DNA of 64,000 nt, from positions 1,567,001 to 1,631,000 of the forward strand of contig JANTQA010000008.1 of the NCBI GenBank assembly GCA_027625915.1, in the 5' to 3' direction. Each line of letters begins with the position of its first letter. The first letter of the stretch is position 1. The notes under the pieces were generated by a model. That model had not been told where the DNA came from. It worked only from the letters and a program-made list of their open reading frames with translations, and did no database searches. A program made the translations under genes and the position numbers. This DNA is from Anaeramoeba flamelloides (Eukaryota > Metamonada > Anaeramoebidae). Below, one piece after another: positions 46,542 to 59,797 of this stretch.

Positions 46542-47529
46542 TCGAATTTATTACTTTTTGAAATTCACGTATATACTGGTTTAACATAATTATCTATAAT
46601 CAAAATTTTGATATCCAAAAATCTATTTTTTTTTTCAAAAATCATTTTTTATTTTTCTTATTGGATGGGGGGGGGGGGGCGTGTGTGTAAATTACACTCT
46701 AAGTGCCATTTTACTTAGATTAACTTTCAAAAATTTAAGCTTATCAACATATATTTTACGATTATTAATTAACGAAAATAATTTTAATCTATCAAAAAGT
46801 CATTTTTTCATTTTTTTTTCTTTTTTTTTAATTCAAAGTGATGAATTATTATTAAAAAAATAATTCCAGATCAAAATATGTATTATTAAAAATTGGATTA
46901 ATCGTATTTTGTTTATATGAAAGTGTATTTAAAACTCATAAAGTGTTAATTTATAAATCTTGAAAAAATCTAAAAATTTTCACTAATCCGATGAAAATTT
47001 GGACAATTCCTATTTTTTTCTTCTCTTTTTGATTTAAATCTGACAAGGTAGTTTTCTCAATTTGAACTCGAAGCAAAAAAAAAATGATTTGTAGATTAAT
47101 ACACAACAAAAAAAATTAAAAACTTTAGATTTTATTTTATTTATGTTGCATTTTTGTTTGGATTCATAAAATCTTTGGAAAATTTTATCAAAAAATAAAA
47201 TATTATATTGGATAACAGATGGGATACGTGGAATATGGTTGTGGATAAATTATTTTTTACTGAAATTGACAAATTAATAATAACTAAATTCGATAAATTG
47301 AGGCACATTTTAAGCAGATAAAAGAATAAAAATACCCCACTTTAAAGTCAATTTGGAAATAATTTTAATTTTATAAAATATTTTTTCATTTTTTGATCTT
47401 TTCTGTTTTATATATGGTTTCCTTTTTTTCGGTTACATAATCTTTCTTATTAAATCAAGAGAATTTTAAAAACATTTGCAAAAAAACTTAGAAAAGGTAA
47501 AAGATAGTTTTAAAAATATTACAAAAAAT
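46542..47529. other. Intergenic, nothing identified
   Basis: Contains a 13 G run with adjacent GTGTGTG and long A/T tracts. No coding or repeat match noticed. Confidence 0.45.
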
Positions 47530-48412
47530 TTTTAGCCAACAAAAACTCGTCAATGGAGTAAAATTACAAATATTTAAATCAAAATGTATTAGCCAATTAT
47601 TTTACGGACTTGTAATTTTTAATTTAAATCAAAAATATTTTGACTCAATTGATGTTTGGATAAATAAAAAAGCAACAAAATTTTTAAAAATAAATCCACA
47701 CTCTCCAAGAATAATTTATAAAACTGATACTAAACTTGACCAAGCCAGAATATCAATCTACAAAAGAAGATATAAACTCAAAAAAAAATTGAAATACTTG
47801 GGTTTGATCACATTTCAGAAAAATTAAAATTTTTCAAGAAAAAAAAATGAAAATATCAATTGGAAAGCCGAAAATTTAAAATTACTAAATGTAGACCTAA
47901 ATGATTTTAGACAAAAGTTAATTATAAATAGTTAATGTAAGAAAGCTCAAGAATATTTAAAAATTATTAATTACAATAATGATATTCAACAAACAACAAA
48001 AATATTTAAAATGGGTAGGTTCAGCTTCCATTTTAAAATTAAGAATTTTCACAAATTATCTAAACAGATATTCTTATGTTTATGATAAAAATAAATTAAA
48101 AACAAAATTCTGCAACTTATGTTAAAAACATTTAAATCAGGAAATAATAGAAGATATTGATCATTTTCTATGGGACTGCCCATTCTATGGAAAAAATCGA
48201 AAATTTTGGATTCATGTTTTAATTCAAATAAATAAAAATAATAAGCAATTAAAGAATAATATTCTTGATATTTTTCGAAATAAAGACTCATTATTTTATC
48301 GTTGGTTAATGATAAAGAAAATCATGACTCTTTATTAAAATTTCTAAACAAGAATTTAGAAATAAGGGTTGTAAGAGGAAACTAGTTTCCTCCCTTCAAA
48401 ATAAAAAAAAAA
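47530..48412 (+). mobile_element. LINE 3' portion, older copy
   Basis: Upstream part reads the reverse-transcriptase connection region (SKCISQLFYGLVIFNLNQKY; VWINKKATKFLKINPHSPRI). Downstream is the same zinc-knuckle as the copy at 40.3 kb (EIIEDIDHFLWDCPFYG), here with an in-frame stop inside the Cys-x2-Cys segment. At least three changes of frame or stops break it. Ends TTCAAAATAAAAAAAA. Same family as the 40.3 kb copy. Confidence 0.82.
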
Positions 48413-48724
48413 CAAGAGAATTTTTTGAATGATTTGATTGAAAGTTCATGTTGATTTATGCAAATAGAAAAATTACATAGAATGTGTTGAGCGTATCTTA
48501 TCATTTGAGCGATCAATAATTGTTGGTGAAATTTCAACAAATTTATCAATACATTTTTTGTTCCACTTGTTTCGTTATTTTCGATACACCAATTTTTATG
48601 GTTTTTTTTGATATCTTTTCAATTATTTGGATAATGATGATAACATATTGAAACAGTAATACTGCATAACTTAAACTTGGTTTAATATTAAGTTTTGAAA
48701 AATATTATAAATTGATATTTTGGA

Positions 48725-48851
48725 AAACGAATTGCATCTGAAATTTATACAAATTTCCATACATTTAAATTACAAGTCTCAAAATTAGTCACTTAAAAAT
48801 TCTCTCTATAACAGATTAGGTGAGATTTCATCTAATCCTTTACAATATATC
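48725..48851 (+). mobile_element. Short SINE-like retroposon, diverged
   Basis: Contains TTCTCTCTATAACAG and hairpin TTAGGTGA-GATT-TCATCTAA (one G-T pair). The 5' half is weakly similar to the other copies. No clear target duplication. Confidence 0.65.
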
Positions 48852-49104
48852 CAATGTATTTTTATGTGAGAATTCTTTCATCATTTTTGATATAGAGAAT
48901 TTTATTTTTTTCGTTTTATATTTTTTTCTTTTATTTGGATAAAAATGATTACATATAAAATTATTACAAGTATATAACTTAAGTTTGGTTTAATATTATG
49001 TTTGGAAAAATATAATATATTTCTCACTCTCATTTTTTTCTCTTTTTTTTTTTTTTTTTCATTTCTTCATTATTTAAAGAAACATTATTTGGCTCTTTAT
49101 GATA

Positions 49105-49246
49105 TTTTCGAAACCTAAATTGGGTCTAAACTTCCTTTAATGACTCTGTATATTCTATGCAATCTTTGAATTAGGAGTCACAAATTTAATTATTTCAAAA
49201 TTCTCTCATTGCTAGACCGAGTATCCAGCACTTAGTTCTTAACAAC
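49105..49246 (+). mobile_element. Short SINE-like retroposon, old copy
   Basis: Recognisable through GGAGTCACAAATTTAATTA and AAAATTCTCTCATTG, but the tail hairpin has decayed. Lies 16 bp before a separate MITE. Confidence 0.55.
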
Positions 49247-49261
49247 ACAAGAGTAAATAAG

Positions 49262-49628
49262 AATGTTGTAAAAAATAGAGTTTTTACAATTTTGGGGATT
49301 AATTAACCTAACCATTCATTTATCCAAATTTTGGTAATAGCAAATATTACCTGATTATTTCAATAGATTAATAATAAGTTAAATCCAAAAATCATTTGGT
49401 AAATACCAATGTGCAAAAAGTGATGTCTTAATATTTTTAGTAATTTTAAAAAAAAAAATCAATTTTCGAACAAATGTATTGGTATTTACCAAACGCTTTT
49501 ATATATAAAATCCATTTGATTAAAAAAATAAAAACCGAGGTTTCGATCACTATTACCAAATTGTGGGTAATTGCATAGAACTCTTTCTTTATCTCCAAAA
49601 GTGTAAAAACTCTATTTTTTACAACATT
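49262..49628. mobile_element. Small MITE (~367 bp)
   Basis: 38 bp inverted ends GAATGTTGTAAAAAATAGAG and complement. Also internal inverted GGTAAATACCAAT/ATTGGTATTTACC. Lies ~480 bp downstream of the hydrolase stop. Confidence 0.75.
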
Positions 49629-50108
49629 CCATATTTACTTTTTTTGAATAAATCACAAAAAATACCATTAATTTAATTTTTTTTTGTCTATTTTTGATTT
49701 TGGGTTTCTCTAAATTTTTGGAATGGAGTTTCGTTTGAGAAATCATTTGTTTCCATTTTTCACATTGTTATTATTTTTATAAAAGAGATCCCAAAATATT
49801 TGCTAATGGACAACATTTTCGTTTTAATTTTTCATCTAAAAATTATTTTTCAACAAATGTTTCTTTTTAAAAATTTTAATATTCACTTTTTTGAAAATGG
49901 TTTTGTTTTTTCAATCAAAAAAATAGTAAAATCAAAACAAAAACTAATTGAAACCTGATTGATTTTTATAATAGAAAGAAAACTATACTAATCATAATTA
50001 ATAGAAAAATTTAGAAAAAAAAAAGAATAGAGAAAAAATAAAAAATCAAAAATCAAAAATTAAAAATCAAAAAGATCAGGAAAAAATGAAAAACGATAAG
50101 TTTATTTC

Positions 50109-51140
50109 TTATTTTTTGGCATAAAGATCATTACTTTTAAGGAAATCTGTTATTTCTTCATAAGCTTTCTTTGTGTAAGGCAAATAATGGTATTGGTGGA
50201 ATCCATGTACACCATTTTTATAGGATTTTAAAACGACCTTGACACCATCGTTTTCCATTTTTTTCTTTAATACAAAGCTTTCGTCGTATAAGGGGTCTCT
50301 TGTGCCTGTCAGGATAAAAGTAGGGGGGTATTTCTCCATTGTCTTTGCTTTGGTTGGGTTAACATCTTCTCTTTCATATTTGTCGTCTCGTTCTTTACCA
50401 AGATAGCAGTATTCAAAAAAGTCGAGCTGCTTTTTGGTTAGTGTCCAGGCTTTGGGGCTTTTTTTACGAGACTCGACTGTAGGCTTGTGCATTAAGGGTG
50501 GGAAGAAGCAAACGATCGCTTTTACAAGTTCCTCTTTATCGTCTTTAATCATTTCCTGTGTTGAGACAAGTGAAAGGTTTGCTCCTGCGCTGTAACCACC
50601 AAGAAATAGCTTCTCTGTGTCAACATTTTGCAATTCCTCTGAGTCACCATTCTTTGCCCAGAGAAGTGCATTACAAACATCATCAATTGCAGCAGGGTGT
50701 GGGTGCTCTGGAGCTAAGCGATAATTAACGCTGATGACAACAATTCCGTTTCTTTTGACAAGTTCTCGGCATGTAACGTCTTCCTCTGGTGAGTTGGTGG
50801 AGCCAAATACAAAGCCACCGCCAAAGGACCAGATCATGGTTGGCCTTTTTTCATTCTCTTCAAGATTATCTGGTTTATAAATTCGGCAATCAAGTTCGTG
50901 TTCCTCATAAGTCGTTTTCACGTCAACTGATGTTACACCTTCTTTTGTTCCTACTTCGGCGGTTGGCATCTTTGGAAATGTGGATCGATCAACTTTTTTG
51001 CCTTCCGCTAATTTATACTTCCAAAAAAACAAGAGAAAGAAGTGGTGTTTAAACTTGATTTTTGGGTGGATTGCAGAGTCATAAAGAAAGAAATACCCCA
51101 AAATTAAAAAGAGTAAAAGAAATAAGATATAAAGAATCAT
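50109..51140 (-). CDS. Membrane-anchored HSL-family alpha/beta hydrolase (esterase/lipase)
   Basis: Single exon, 343 aa, TAA stop. A hydrophobic N-terminal segment (residues 2-20) is a likely signal anchor, as in arylacetamide deacetylase-like enzymes. The hormone-sensitive-lipase fold follows: oxyanion-hole motif at 104-113, YRLAPEHPHPAAIDD at 140-154, nucleophile Ser184 in GGYSAG, acid Asp282 in GTRDPLYDE, and His312 in GVHGFH. One oddity: the classic HGGG reads FGGG (WSFGGGFVFGS), so the usual His is replaced by Phe. Predicted to hydrolyse short- to medium-chain esters; substrate unknown. G+C is clearly higher than in flanking DNA and in the Asn-rich genes. Lone gene; no partner nearby. 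Neutral lipid or xenobiotic ester hydrolysis is equally possible. Confidence 0.92.
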   Translation of the reverse strand: MILYILFLLLFLILGYFFLYDSAIHPKIKFKHHFFLLFFWKYKLAEGKKVDRSTFPKMPTAEVGTKEGVTSVDVKTTYEEHELDCRIYKPDNLEENEKRPTMIWSFGGGFVFGSTNSPEEDVTCRELVKRNGIVVISVNYRLAPEHPHPAAIDDVCNALLWAKNGDSEELQNVDTEKLFLGGYSAGANLSLVSTQEMIKDDKEELVKAIVCFFPPLMHKPTVESRKKSPKAWTLTKKQLDFFEYCYLGKERDDKYEREDVNPTKAKTMEKYPPTFILTGTRDPLYDESFVLKKKMENDGVKVVLKSYKNGVHGFHQYHYLPYTKKAYEEITDFLKSNDLYAKK

Positions 51141-53320
51141 AGTAATTGTAACTTTTACTATTTTGGAAAAAAGGAGAAAAAAACAAGAATTAAGATTAAA
51201 AAAATGTAACTTTAACAGTGGAAAAAATGATTTTTAAACAACCAACCAAAATTTGTTTTGAGCTTTGAAATGTCTTCTTTTGGGGTTTAACCCAAAAACA
51301 ACGAGATTTTTTTCCAAAATCATTCAGTTTTTAGAAATTAAACGAACTTTGGGAGTAGTGTTTGTTTAACACTGTTATCAAAGTTTTGTCGATTTAGTTA
51401 TCGGTAGTCTCATTCTAAATTCGAATTTTGAATTTTTTTTGATCCCTTTTTTTTTCCTGCTTATGTTGATGTAAAAGACTATTCTTTAAAAGGACTCATG
51501 ATACGAGTTTAATATATCTCACTTCACAGTCAGTGTTGAATATTAAATCGTTACCATTTGAATTTTAACTTGATATTTCCTCTCATATAATACAAACTTG
51601 ATTTAGAATTTAAGGAACCACGTGCCACTCCACTTGAAACATTCTTTTAAAGTATGATATTTTATTTTTAAAATTACTTTTTATTTTGGGATAATAGTAT
51701 TATCTTATGAATGATCTAAATGAATTCTTAAGTTATCCAATACAAATATTTGACTTTTATTTTAGTTAAGGCTCTTACGATGCTTTATCTCAAGAATACA
51801 ATAAATTATTTTTTCAATAAGAATTAAGGTGTTTTATTTGCTTTTTTTTTTTCTACTCTGAAAACCAAGAGAAAAGAAATAATTACAAATATACCTAAGA
51901 AGATATTAATCCAATTGGTTTTTGATTAAAGTTGAGTTTTTACTGATATTTAAATAATATATAAGTGAAAAAATCCACTCCCCTTTACTTCTTTTTTACT
52001 TTGCCAACAACAAGTTTGTAAAAAATGTGTTGTAATTGGGTTCTTTTTTTGAAAAAGGAAAATTAAGTTTAAATTTTTTCTCTTTATTTTGCCAAAACAA
52101 TTAAGAAAAAAAAGAAATACAGTGTAATAAATAACATACCTTTTTTAGTTTAACCCATTACTAAAATAAAACACATTTAAAAAATATAGGTTGACTGTAG
52201 AAATAAAAGAAACAAATAATAGTCTTACAACAGCATTAAACAAGAAAAATAGGGGTTTTTAAATAAATTTCAAAAAAGAATTAAGAAGATAATGAAAGAT
52301 TAAAATAGAATTCTTTGACAAAATAAATTCGAAAAAGATCATTTTTAGAAATTAAACAAAAAATCATTTAATCTCTAAAATTTGGTAAAATATTACAAAA
52401 TTTCTGAAACAAAAGCTTTTAATCTTTTTGAACCTTTGACATTAATCAAAGATCTAACCTCAAAACACAATTTAAATCTGAACCATTGAATCTATTAGTG
52501 GTTTCTGGTCTTCAAAATACCAAAGCCTGAAAAAATGGGTTAAATATTTTGTTATATATTCAAATTTGTCAACACGGGATATTTACGTCATTTAGATTGT
52601 TGTTTGTGTTTCTCTAATTATCTATTTTAATCTTTTTGGTTATATCATTTGTGTGTATTGAGTAAACAAAGATCTGGTAAATAAAGAGTATTTTTAATGG
52701 AAAAAAAGTTAATTAGATGATTTTTTACCCCTTTTGAAATTTCTATACTACTACACATGCACAGAAAGAGAGGCCTTAAGGGCGACGTTTTTTGGTGAGA
52801 ACAGTGAAATAATCGATAAAATCACCCTTGAATAAGTTATGTAATCCAAGTAATATTTGTCCAAGGAGAATTTCTCTTAGAAAAAATGTGAAATTTTCAC
52901 AATTTCAACAATTTTCTTAATTTTTGCATTGTTAAATAATGCCAAAATTTTGATTTTAATATTTTAGAATTTCCATTTCAACTTTAGGAACTCACACTAT
53001 TTTCTAGATCTGTTCGACATATTTTTTAAATTTGCTTTTATATGTTTGAAATTTCCTCAAATTTGAAATGCACTTGAAAATCCCCAAAAGCAATTTTTTG
53101 CAATTATTTTTTTTGTTATTTTCAATTTTCCTTTTTATTGAAAAACAACGAAAAAAAGTCTGAGTGAAAAGGTAAAGATGACAAAAAATGTTTTTTTTTT
53201 TTTTTTTTGTCCAATTTCTTCTGTGTGAAAATTCTTGTGAGAAGCAAAAGTGAAATAACACAATTACTCAACCTCTTCAAGGGTGAGAACCTAGTCCTTA
53301 ATATTTTAATTTTTTTTTAC
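51141..53320. other. Upstream of the hydrolase gene, no gene seen
   Basis: AT-rich with homopolymers. A short T-rich ORF at 53004-53261 has low-complexity content only. Must include the hydrolase promoter. Confidence 0.45.
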
Positions 53321-54077
53321 TTAAGGGATTAGCGTCTACCAAGGAGAAACCTAGAAACAAAGTATGTTGTTATTGGAACGAACCACATTCGTGCTACATG
53401 GTTCAAAGGTCTCTAAAAAATTGATTAGTCAAGCAGTAATATTTGTTGATTCTCATCAATTAAAAATGATCCTTGTATTTTGTAAAAAACTCAAAAATTT
53501 CAGAATAAAATCTATATTTCGCCATAAATTTAAAGGTTGAATTATCAATATTCAGACTACAGAGTCACAAATTATCTTTCTTAAATTTGTGGTGAAATGT
53601 AGATTAGTTACTAAAAAATTGGTTTTTTTTTATTAAAATTAAATAATTAACCAATAGATTTTTTTGACAAATTATTTCTCAAATCATGCAAATATATTGA
53701 TGCTACAAGTATCTTTATCAAAAGAATACAAAAATAATCAGTCTTTGTGCTTTTATGTTGATGATTATTGAGTTAATCTTTGAAAATAAAAAATCATAAA
53801 AAGAGTTACTTTGGGAAGTTCTAAATCTAAATTATTTAATATCAGAATTCTGTATTTTGGGTTCTATTATTAGATTTGGAAAAGGAATTAAAAAAAAATT
53901 TTTCAAAATGAAACTTTTTTAATAGTGATCATTAGTAAAAAATGTAATAATTTATTGTGCAATAAGATTTATAATAGATTTTTTCGAGCTATTTGAGCCA
54001 TGGTGTACTAATAACATTTATACCCAATTACAACATAATTTGATTAGAGAGAAATCTATGGTTACACTAATCCCTAA
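53321..54077. mobile_element. MITE family 1 copy
   Basis: 757 bp. The left end TTAAGGGATTAGCGTCTACC is nearly identical to the 24.4 kb copy. The right end reads ACTAATCCCTAAA, one base off TTAA. Confidence 0.78.
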
Positions 54078-54799
54078 ATTTGCCATTTTCCCAAAAAATA
54101 GTAAATTTTTGATCTGGTTCATCTAAACAATAAAAATTTGGATAAATTACGTATAAAAATTAGATTATAAATTAATCAAAAACCCACCATCAACTAAAAC
54201 TTTCTCAAAACATCAAGTATTTCACTTTCAAGATATATTTTACTGTATATCTAATATTTGGTAGTTTATTAGATCTTGTATCCGGATAAGAAGTTAAAAA
54301 TGCACTAATTGTATTTGAGAAGTGTTTTATGCTCTCTTCACTAGTAGGTTGACCTACTGTATTATTAATGTTTTTTCAAAACACCATACATTTTTTATTT
54401 GTTGGTTTTTGTCTTTAGCATTGATGCATGTGTTTGTGCATTATCTAATTAATAATATCTTTGCCAAATTACGATAAAGTTTCTAAAATCGCAATTATTT
54501 TTATAAAATTAAAGATAATCGATAAAATCATGATAATTAACTAAAAGGAAAAAAAAAATCTGAAAATTAAAAGTTAGCTAAAACCACATTTGAATTTCAG
54601 TTACACCTTAATTAAGAATTATTTTTATCAAGCGATGATAATAATATGTAAATAAGAAAATTTAGCTACTAAACTATTTAAGAACGAAATAACCCCTATT
54701 TTAAAATTCACAACTTTTAAGAAAAAAGACCCGGTTATGTGATATTTTTTTTTTGAAATTAATTATCATTAATGAATTTTATATTGAACATTAAGTTAA

Positions 54800-56960
54800 G
54801 AAAAATTAATAAACATTAAAATAATTTGCTGGTAAAATAAGGGGATATAAACTATTTTTCAAAAATTTTGACTCACTTTATAATGTTAATGGAAGTTGAT
54901 ATGAGGATTTGTATCCATATTCTTTTCAAAAAAATATACTAAAATTTTTCGATCAGTATCATTTTTTTCTAATTTTGCAAATTTTTTTTTCTAATTTTTC
55001 AAATCATTATATCTAATTTGTTTTATTATTTTCCTTTTTCTAATTGTTCTTTTTCTTTTTATCTTTCTTTTTCTTTTTTTTCTATTTTTTTTTTTTTTTT
55101 TTTTTTGGCAAAAGATCATGTGGAAAAAAAAAGAGATCTTCAAAAAGACAAATAATCATTAAGAAAATTTTAACTATATAATATCATTTAAAATGAATTT
55201 AATTATCATCAAAAATCTTTTTTTTAACTTTTTTTCAGTGAAATTTCAGGCATAAAAAACCTGTAATGCTCATTTCTAATGTTTGACTCACTTTTTTTTA
55301 ATTTTGGATTTTATTTGTTTTAATTTTTAATAAATCAGGTTTTTTAGAGATTTAAAATGACTTAAAAGTGAATTATTAATCAGATTTGATTATATCTTGT
55401 TGTTATTGAATACTAAAGGATATTTTTTTTTCAATTTATTATTTCAGACGAGTAACATTATTTGAAATCCACTTTACATTAAAACTCAAACCTGAAAAAA
55501 AATAGAATGAAAACAATATTCCTAAAATAGAAAAAAAAATCATTTTTTCAATATAATTTAGCGAAATCTACGAAAAGAAATATTTGATTTTATTTTTAAA
55601 TTGGAAAATTTGATTCTTTTTAGACTATTAAAAAAATAAATTTAAAATAACCTCTTTACTAAGTGAAATAAAAATATCAAAAATTTTACAATTAAAAATT
55701 AAAAAAAAATATTACTGAAAAATTTCATTTTTTTTTTCAATTCCTTTTACCACTAATAAAATTGTAAAGATTTTTCAAAATTATTAGGTCTAATAATGTT
55801 ATTTATGTGAGTTTGTTTCAAAAATACAAAATTTAGATTTTTTGTTGAAAAATTTTTCCGAGTTGTGCTATCTAGTCTAAAAATCACGGTAAATTTCAAA
55901 ATATTGTGATATAAAAGTAATCTTGATAAAATGGTTGATCACATTAAGGACTAATTCAACAATTATTTTTACAACAAGATTTTTTGATTAAAAAAAACAG
56001 ACACCTGAAATAAAAAATTTATTCTTGTAAAGTACTATAATAGATTCAAATAATAATCAGACCAAGGAGATTCATTGTATATAAATGTGATTTGGTTGAC
56101 AGATCAACCGATCCTTAAGATCAACAAAGGTTACCAAAAAAGTGAAATAAATAGTTTATCAGTTAATCCTGGTGTTATAAATTTAGTTGAATAAAGTAGA
56201 TTCAAAATATACCAACCCTTTCACCAATTCTTTAATGATCGTTTTCGTGGGTAACAACAATTCCTATTTTCTATGAAAGTTGAAAGGTGTTGGATAACTT
56301 TTCAAAAGCTTTCACGATAACCTAGCCGCATTATAACTAATTATTAATTTTTTTTGGATATTTGTTTTCCTTTTCTCTTTATCTTCTTCTTTGAGTATCT
56401 TGGTATTTTACAGAAAAAGACAACTAGAGCTAAAAGTTTTTTGTTTTGATCGATCATTAATAAGAAGGAAAATTACTATTTATTTTTTTTATTTATTTAA
56501 CATGTAAAGGCAATAACTCAATTTTAAGAAAAAACACATCTATTTTAAATTCAAGTACATTGTTGAAATACATGGTTATTTTTCTGCTTATAAAATTCAC
56601 ACAAGATTTTATAATAAAAAAAAAACAAAAATGAGTAAACTTTTATTTTTCAACTACCAAAACAATTCCATGGCTTCTAGAAACTTTAAGTTTTCCAGAC
56701 AGTTCAAACACCTAAAAATACTTTACATCACTTTCAAACATTTTCTAGCATTGATAAAAGGAAAACATGCAAAAGTCAAAAAGTTTATTAAAATTGTTAG
56801 GTGATTTTTTTTTAGTAGATTTAAAAAAAATAATTTTTCTTTATCATGATTTTTGTTTTGTCGTAATTATTGTGGAAAATAATAATTTTATAATTTTTCT
56901 TCATAAAGTAGGAATGATTTGGATTTTTTAGATACTATCTCATTTTATTTCTAAATTCCT
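54800..56960. repeat. Long dispersed repeat, copy 2
   Basis: Same order of blocks as 22.9-25.4 kb but without the family 1 MITE. The first part (ACTCACTTTATAATGTTAAT...) also matches 39.19-39.80 kb, and more weakly 34.79-35.10 kb. Confidence 0.6.
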
Positions 56961-57689
56961 GATAATATATGTTATCATCAAAAAATCCAATGAATTACAG
57001 AAAAAAATTTTCAAAATAGATGATTTCTAACAATTTTGAAGATCCAAATATCAAAAAAAAAGTTTTTTTAATTTATAAAAATTATAAAAAAAAAAACATA
57101 GTTTAAGCTTTCATTATTTCCGTTTCTGGGTCTTATCTTAATTAGTATTATAATTTTCTACATATCAATTTTTATTTTTTTTATAGGATCCATAAAGAAT
57201 TCTTTTTATATGGGATATCAGAAAATAAAAAAGATACTATTCTCTTTAGACGACTTATTTAAAACAATTTTAATACCCCTTAGAAATATTTTTTATTAAA
57301 ATATGATTCTTCTCATCAAGTTATCTGTTGTTGTGATTGACAAATTTGTATTATTTATTTTTTTAATTATTTAAGTTTAACATTTTTTATTTAAAACTAA
57401 GAATTTAATTTTATAAAAAAAATTCTATTTCAGAACTGAAATTACAAAATATCTTTTACATAAAATAAAATCTCAAAAATATATTATTTGATATAAATAA
57501 AATAACTAAATATAAATTTTTTGAAATCCAATTTTGAAAAAAAAAAATTGGATCTCAAAAAATGGAGGAATATCTTTTGATTTTTTTCAAAGCATTTTCT
57601 GTTTCTAATTGATGTATTAAATCATAATAATATTCTTTTTTTCAATTTTTTTTTTATAATCTTTTATGTTAATAAAAATCCAAATTATT

Positions 57690-58140
57690 TTTTATTTTTG
57701 TAACAAAAATTTAATTTTTTCTTATAAAAATTATATATGAGAGTATTATTTTTTAAAAATAAAATAAAATCTTTTTAGAGATCTTGGAAAAATTTTTTTT
57801 TGTAAAGGATGTGTTTTAACTTTATGAAATGGATAGTTAACCCCATCTTGTCAATTTATTAATTTGAGTCTATTTTTTGAAATCCAAAAGTGTATGTTTC
57901 CAATATTTTATTGAAAAAACTTGGACTATTATTTTTATTAACTATTAAGTTAATTCTTGAAAATAAGAACATATGTTTTTCTTTTTCTGTTTCAAATTAT
58001 TGATTTAGATTGAATATTTTTTCCAATGTTATTATTTTTAAGAATTAATAATTCAATACAAACCTCAGTCAATAAAACTAATAGGATTAAACTTGATTTG
58101 ATAAATGAATTATTGATAAAAGTATAATTAAAGTTTCTCA
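57690..58140. repeat. Dispersed repeat, second copy
   Basis: Partner of 31.90-32.34 kb, same orientation, moderately diverged. Confidence 0.5.
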
Positions 58141-58432
58141 ATTAAATTGAGATCTAATAAGCAAAAATTTTTATTCTTTATATGTTTTAAGAAAGTTGTT
58201 AACATAGTTTTCAAAAAATAAAATAAAAATAGAAAGATATTACTTAAAAAGTTTTTTAATTTTGAACAATTTTTTTAACAAATTGTTTGGGCTTATTTAC
58301 AAGAACCCATATAACAATTTAAATCATTTTTGTTAGAAAATAATTGACCACGAATTTTGAGGACAAAAATACCTTATTCCCAAATATCCTTTAATACATT
58401 TTTTTTTTGAAAAATCAAATTTTATCTTACTG

Positions 58433-58883
58433 TTGAGAGAAAAATGTTGGATACAGAAAAATGGTTGTGTAGCATTTTTAATTGGGAACATTAGTAAAAA
58501 TTAAAATCAAATCCTTTTGTTAACAAGGTGAATTTTATATAAATCCAGGTTTAAGTGTGTTACAGGTTCATTAATATGTGTTTTGTGTAGAATACTCATT
58601 TGAATGGTTGATAAATAAAGTAGATCATGCTATTTTAACAAAAATCCAAGTTTTAGTAAAGTTCACTATTAATTCTGAAAATGGTAATGTTTAAACTGGC
58701 TTAGATTATAAGGGATAAGCTTTTGAAAAAGTAGAATTGAATTAATCCTTATTCTAAAAAGTAGTTTATTGTTATTTTCTTTAGTTATTTCACAAACAAA
58801 AGAAATTAAAAAGCATTTTCAGTAATGTAACCAATTAAAATTGCTGCACAACTATTTTTTTGTGTCCAACATTTTTCTCTCAA
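58433..58883. mobile_element. MITE family 4 copy, inverted
   Basis: ~451 bp with ends TTGAGAGAAAAATGTTGGA and the complement ending TTTTTCTCTCAA. Same family as 17.4 kb. Confidence 0.78.
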
Positions 58884-59694
58884 AAGTTAGAACAAAAACC
58901 CAATTTATGAGTAAAATTTGTAAATGGCTTCAAAACTTTAATGAATTTAATTGTCCTTCTTGAATCAAATATAATTGTTTTTCAATTGGTCAAATAAATC
59001 AATTATTTTGGTTACAATAAAGTTTTATCTCAAAAAAGAAAAAAATATTGTTTAAATGAATAATCCTGTCAAAAAAGACTCGGTATTGTAAAAAAGTGAT
59101 GGAAATCTGAATAAACAGGGTAAAAAGTATTTTATAACGAAAGATATAAAAGGAATTTTAAATTTTTCTTTTTTAGAAAAAATAGGAAAAAAAATTTTGA
59201 CACATAAAAAATATATTCTTTTAGGAGGTTTCTTTCTTGAACAGAATTTTTTAGCAGTTGAACTTCTCCAAAATTTTGAAGAAGAGAATACCATGACTAA
59301 CATATTTTTATTTCAATATTAAATGGGAAAAATTTTCACTTTATTTTCAATTTTTTTTGAAAATGAGCCATAAATTGCAACCCTTCTTTTTTGTTCTCGA
59401 TCTATTTATCTTAGAAAACATATCAAAGGGAAGTGAAAAATATTTCCCATTTAAATTTCAAATAGCAGTATTTGAAAATTTTGCCTTATTGTTGTATTTT
59501 AAGGACTACGTGTGGTTTTGAAATTTGATGCACAGTGTGTAAAAAGATGATTCTGTAGGTTTGTAACTCAGACAAATATTTATTCAGTGAGATATTAGTA
59601 GAAAAAAAAGACATTTTTTAACTGGAGTTGTCTCTCAGCGTATCTCAAAATGACAAAGAAGGTTGCGAAAAAACAGCTTTTTGAGAAAATTTCT

Positions 59695-59797
59695 TTTTAG
59701 GTGAAAGTAGCAAACCTTAAGACGATGTTTGGGTGTTTCTTTGATTTATTTTTGATATGTGAGAGAAGATGAGAGGGTTTGCTACTTTCACCTAAAA
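59695..59797. repeat. Perfect 22 bp inverted repeat with 59 bp loop
   Basis: TTTTAGGTGAAAGTAGCAAACC (shown as its two halves TTTTAGGTGAAAG and TAGCAAACC) at 59695-59716 returns inverted at 59776-59797. No mismatches. Confidence 0.85.

Noticed and set aside
52505-52620. Peptide KKWVKYFVIYSNLS..RDIYV resembling the end of an AP mu subunit
   Set aside because: Only about 20 residues, no upstream mu-like sequence and stops in frame; most likely chance.
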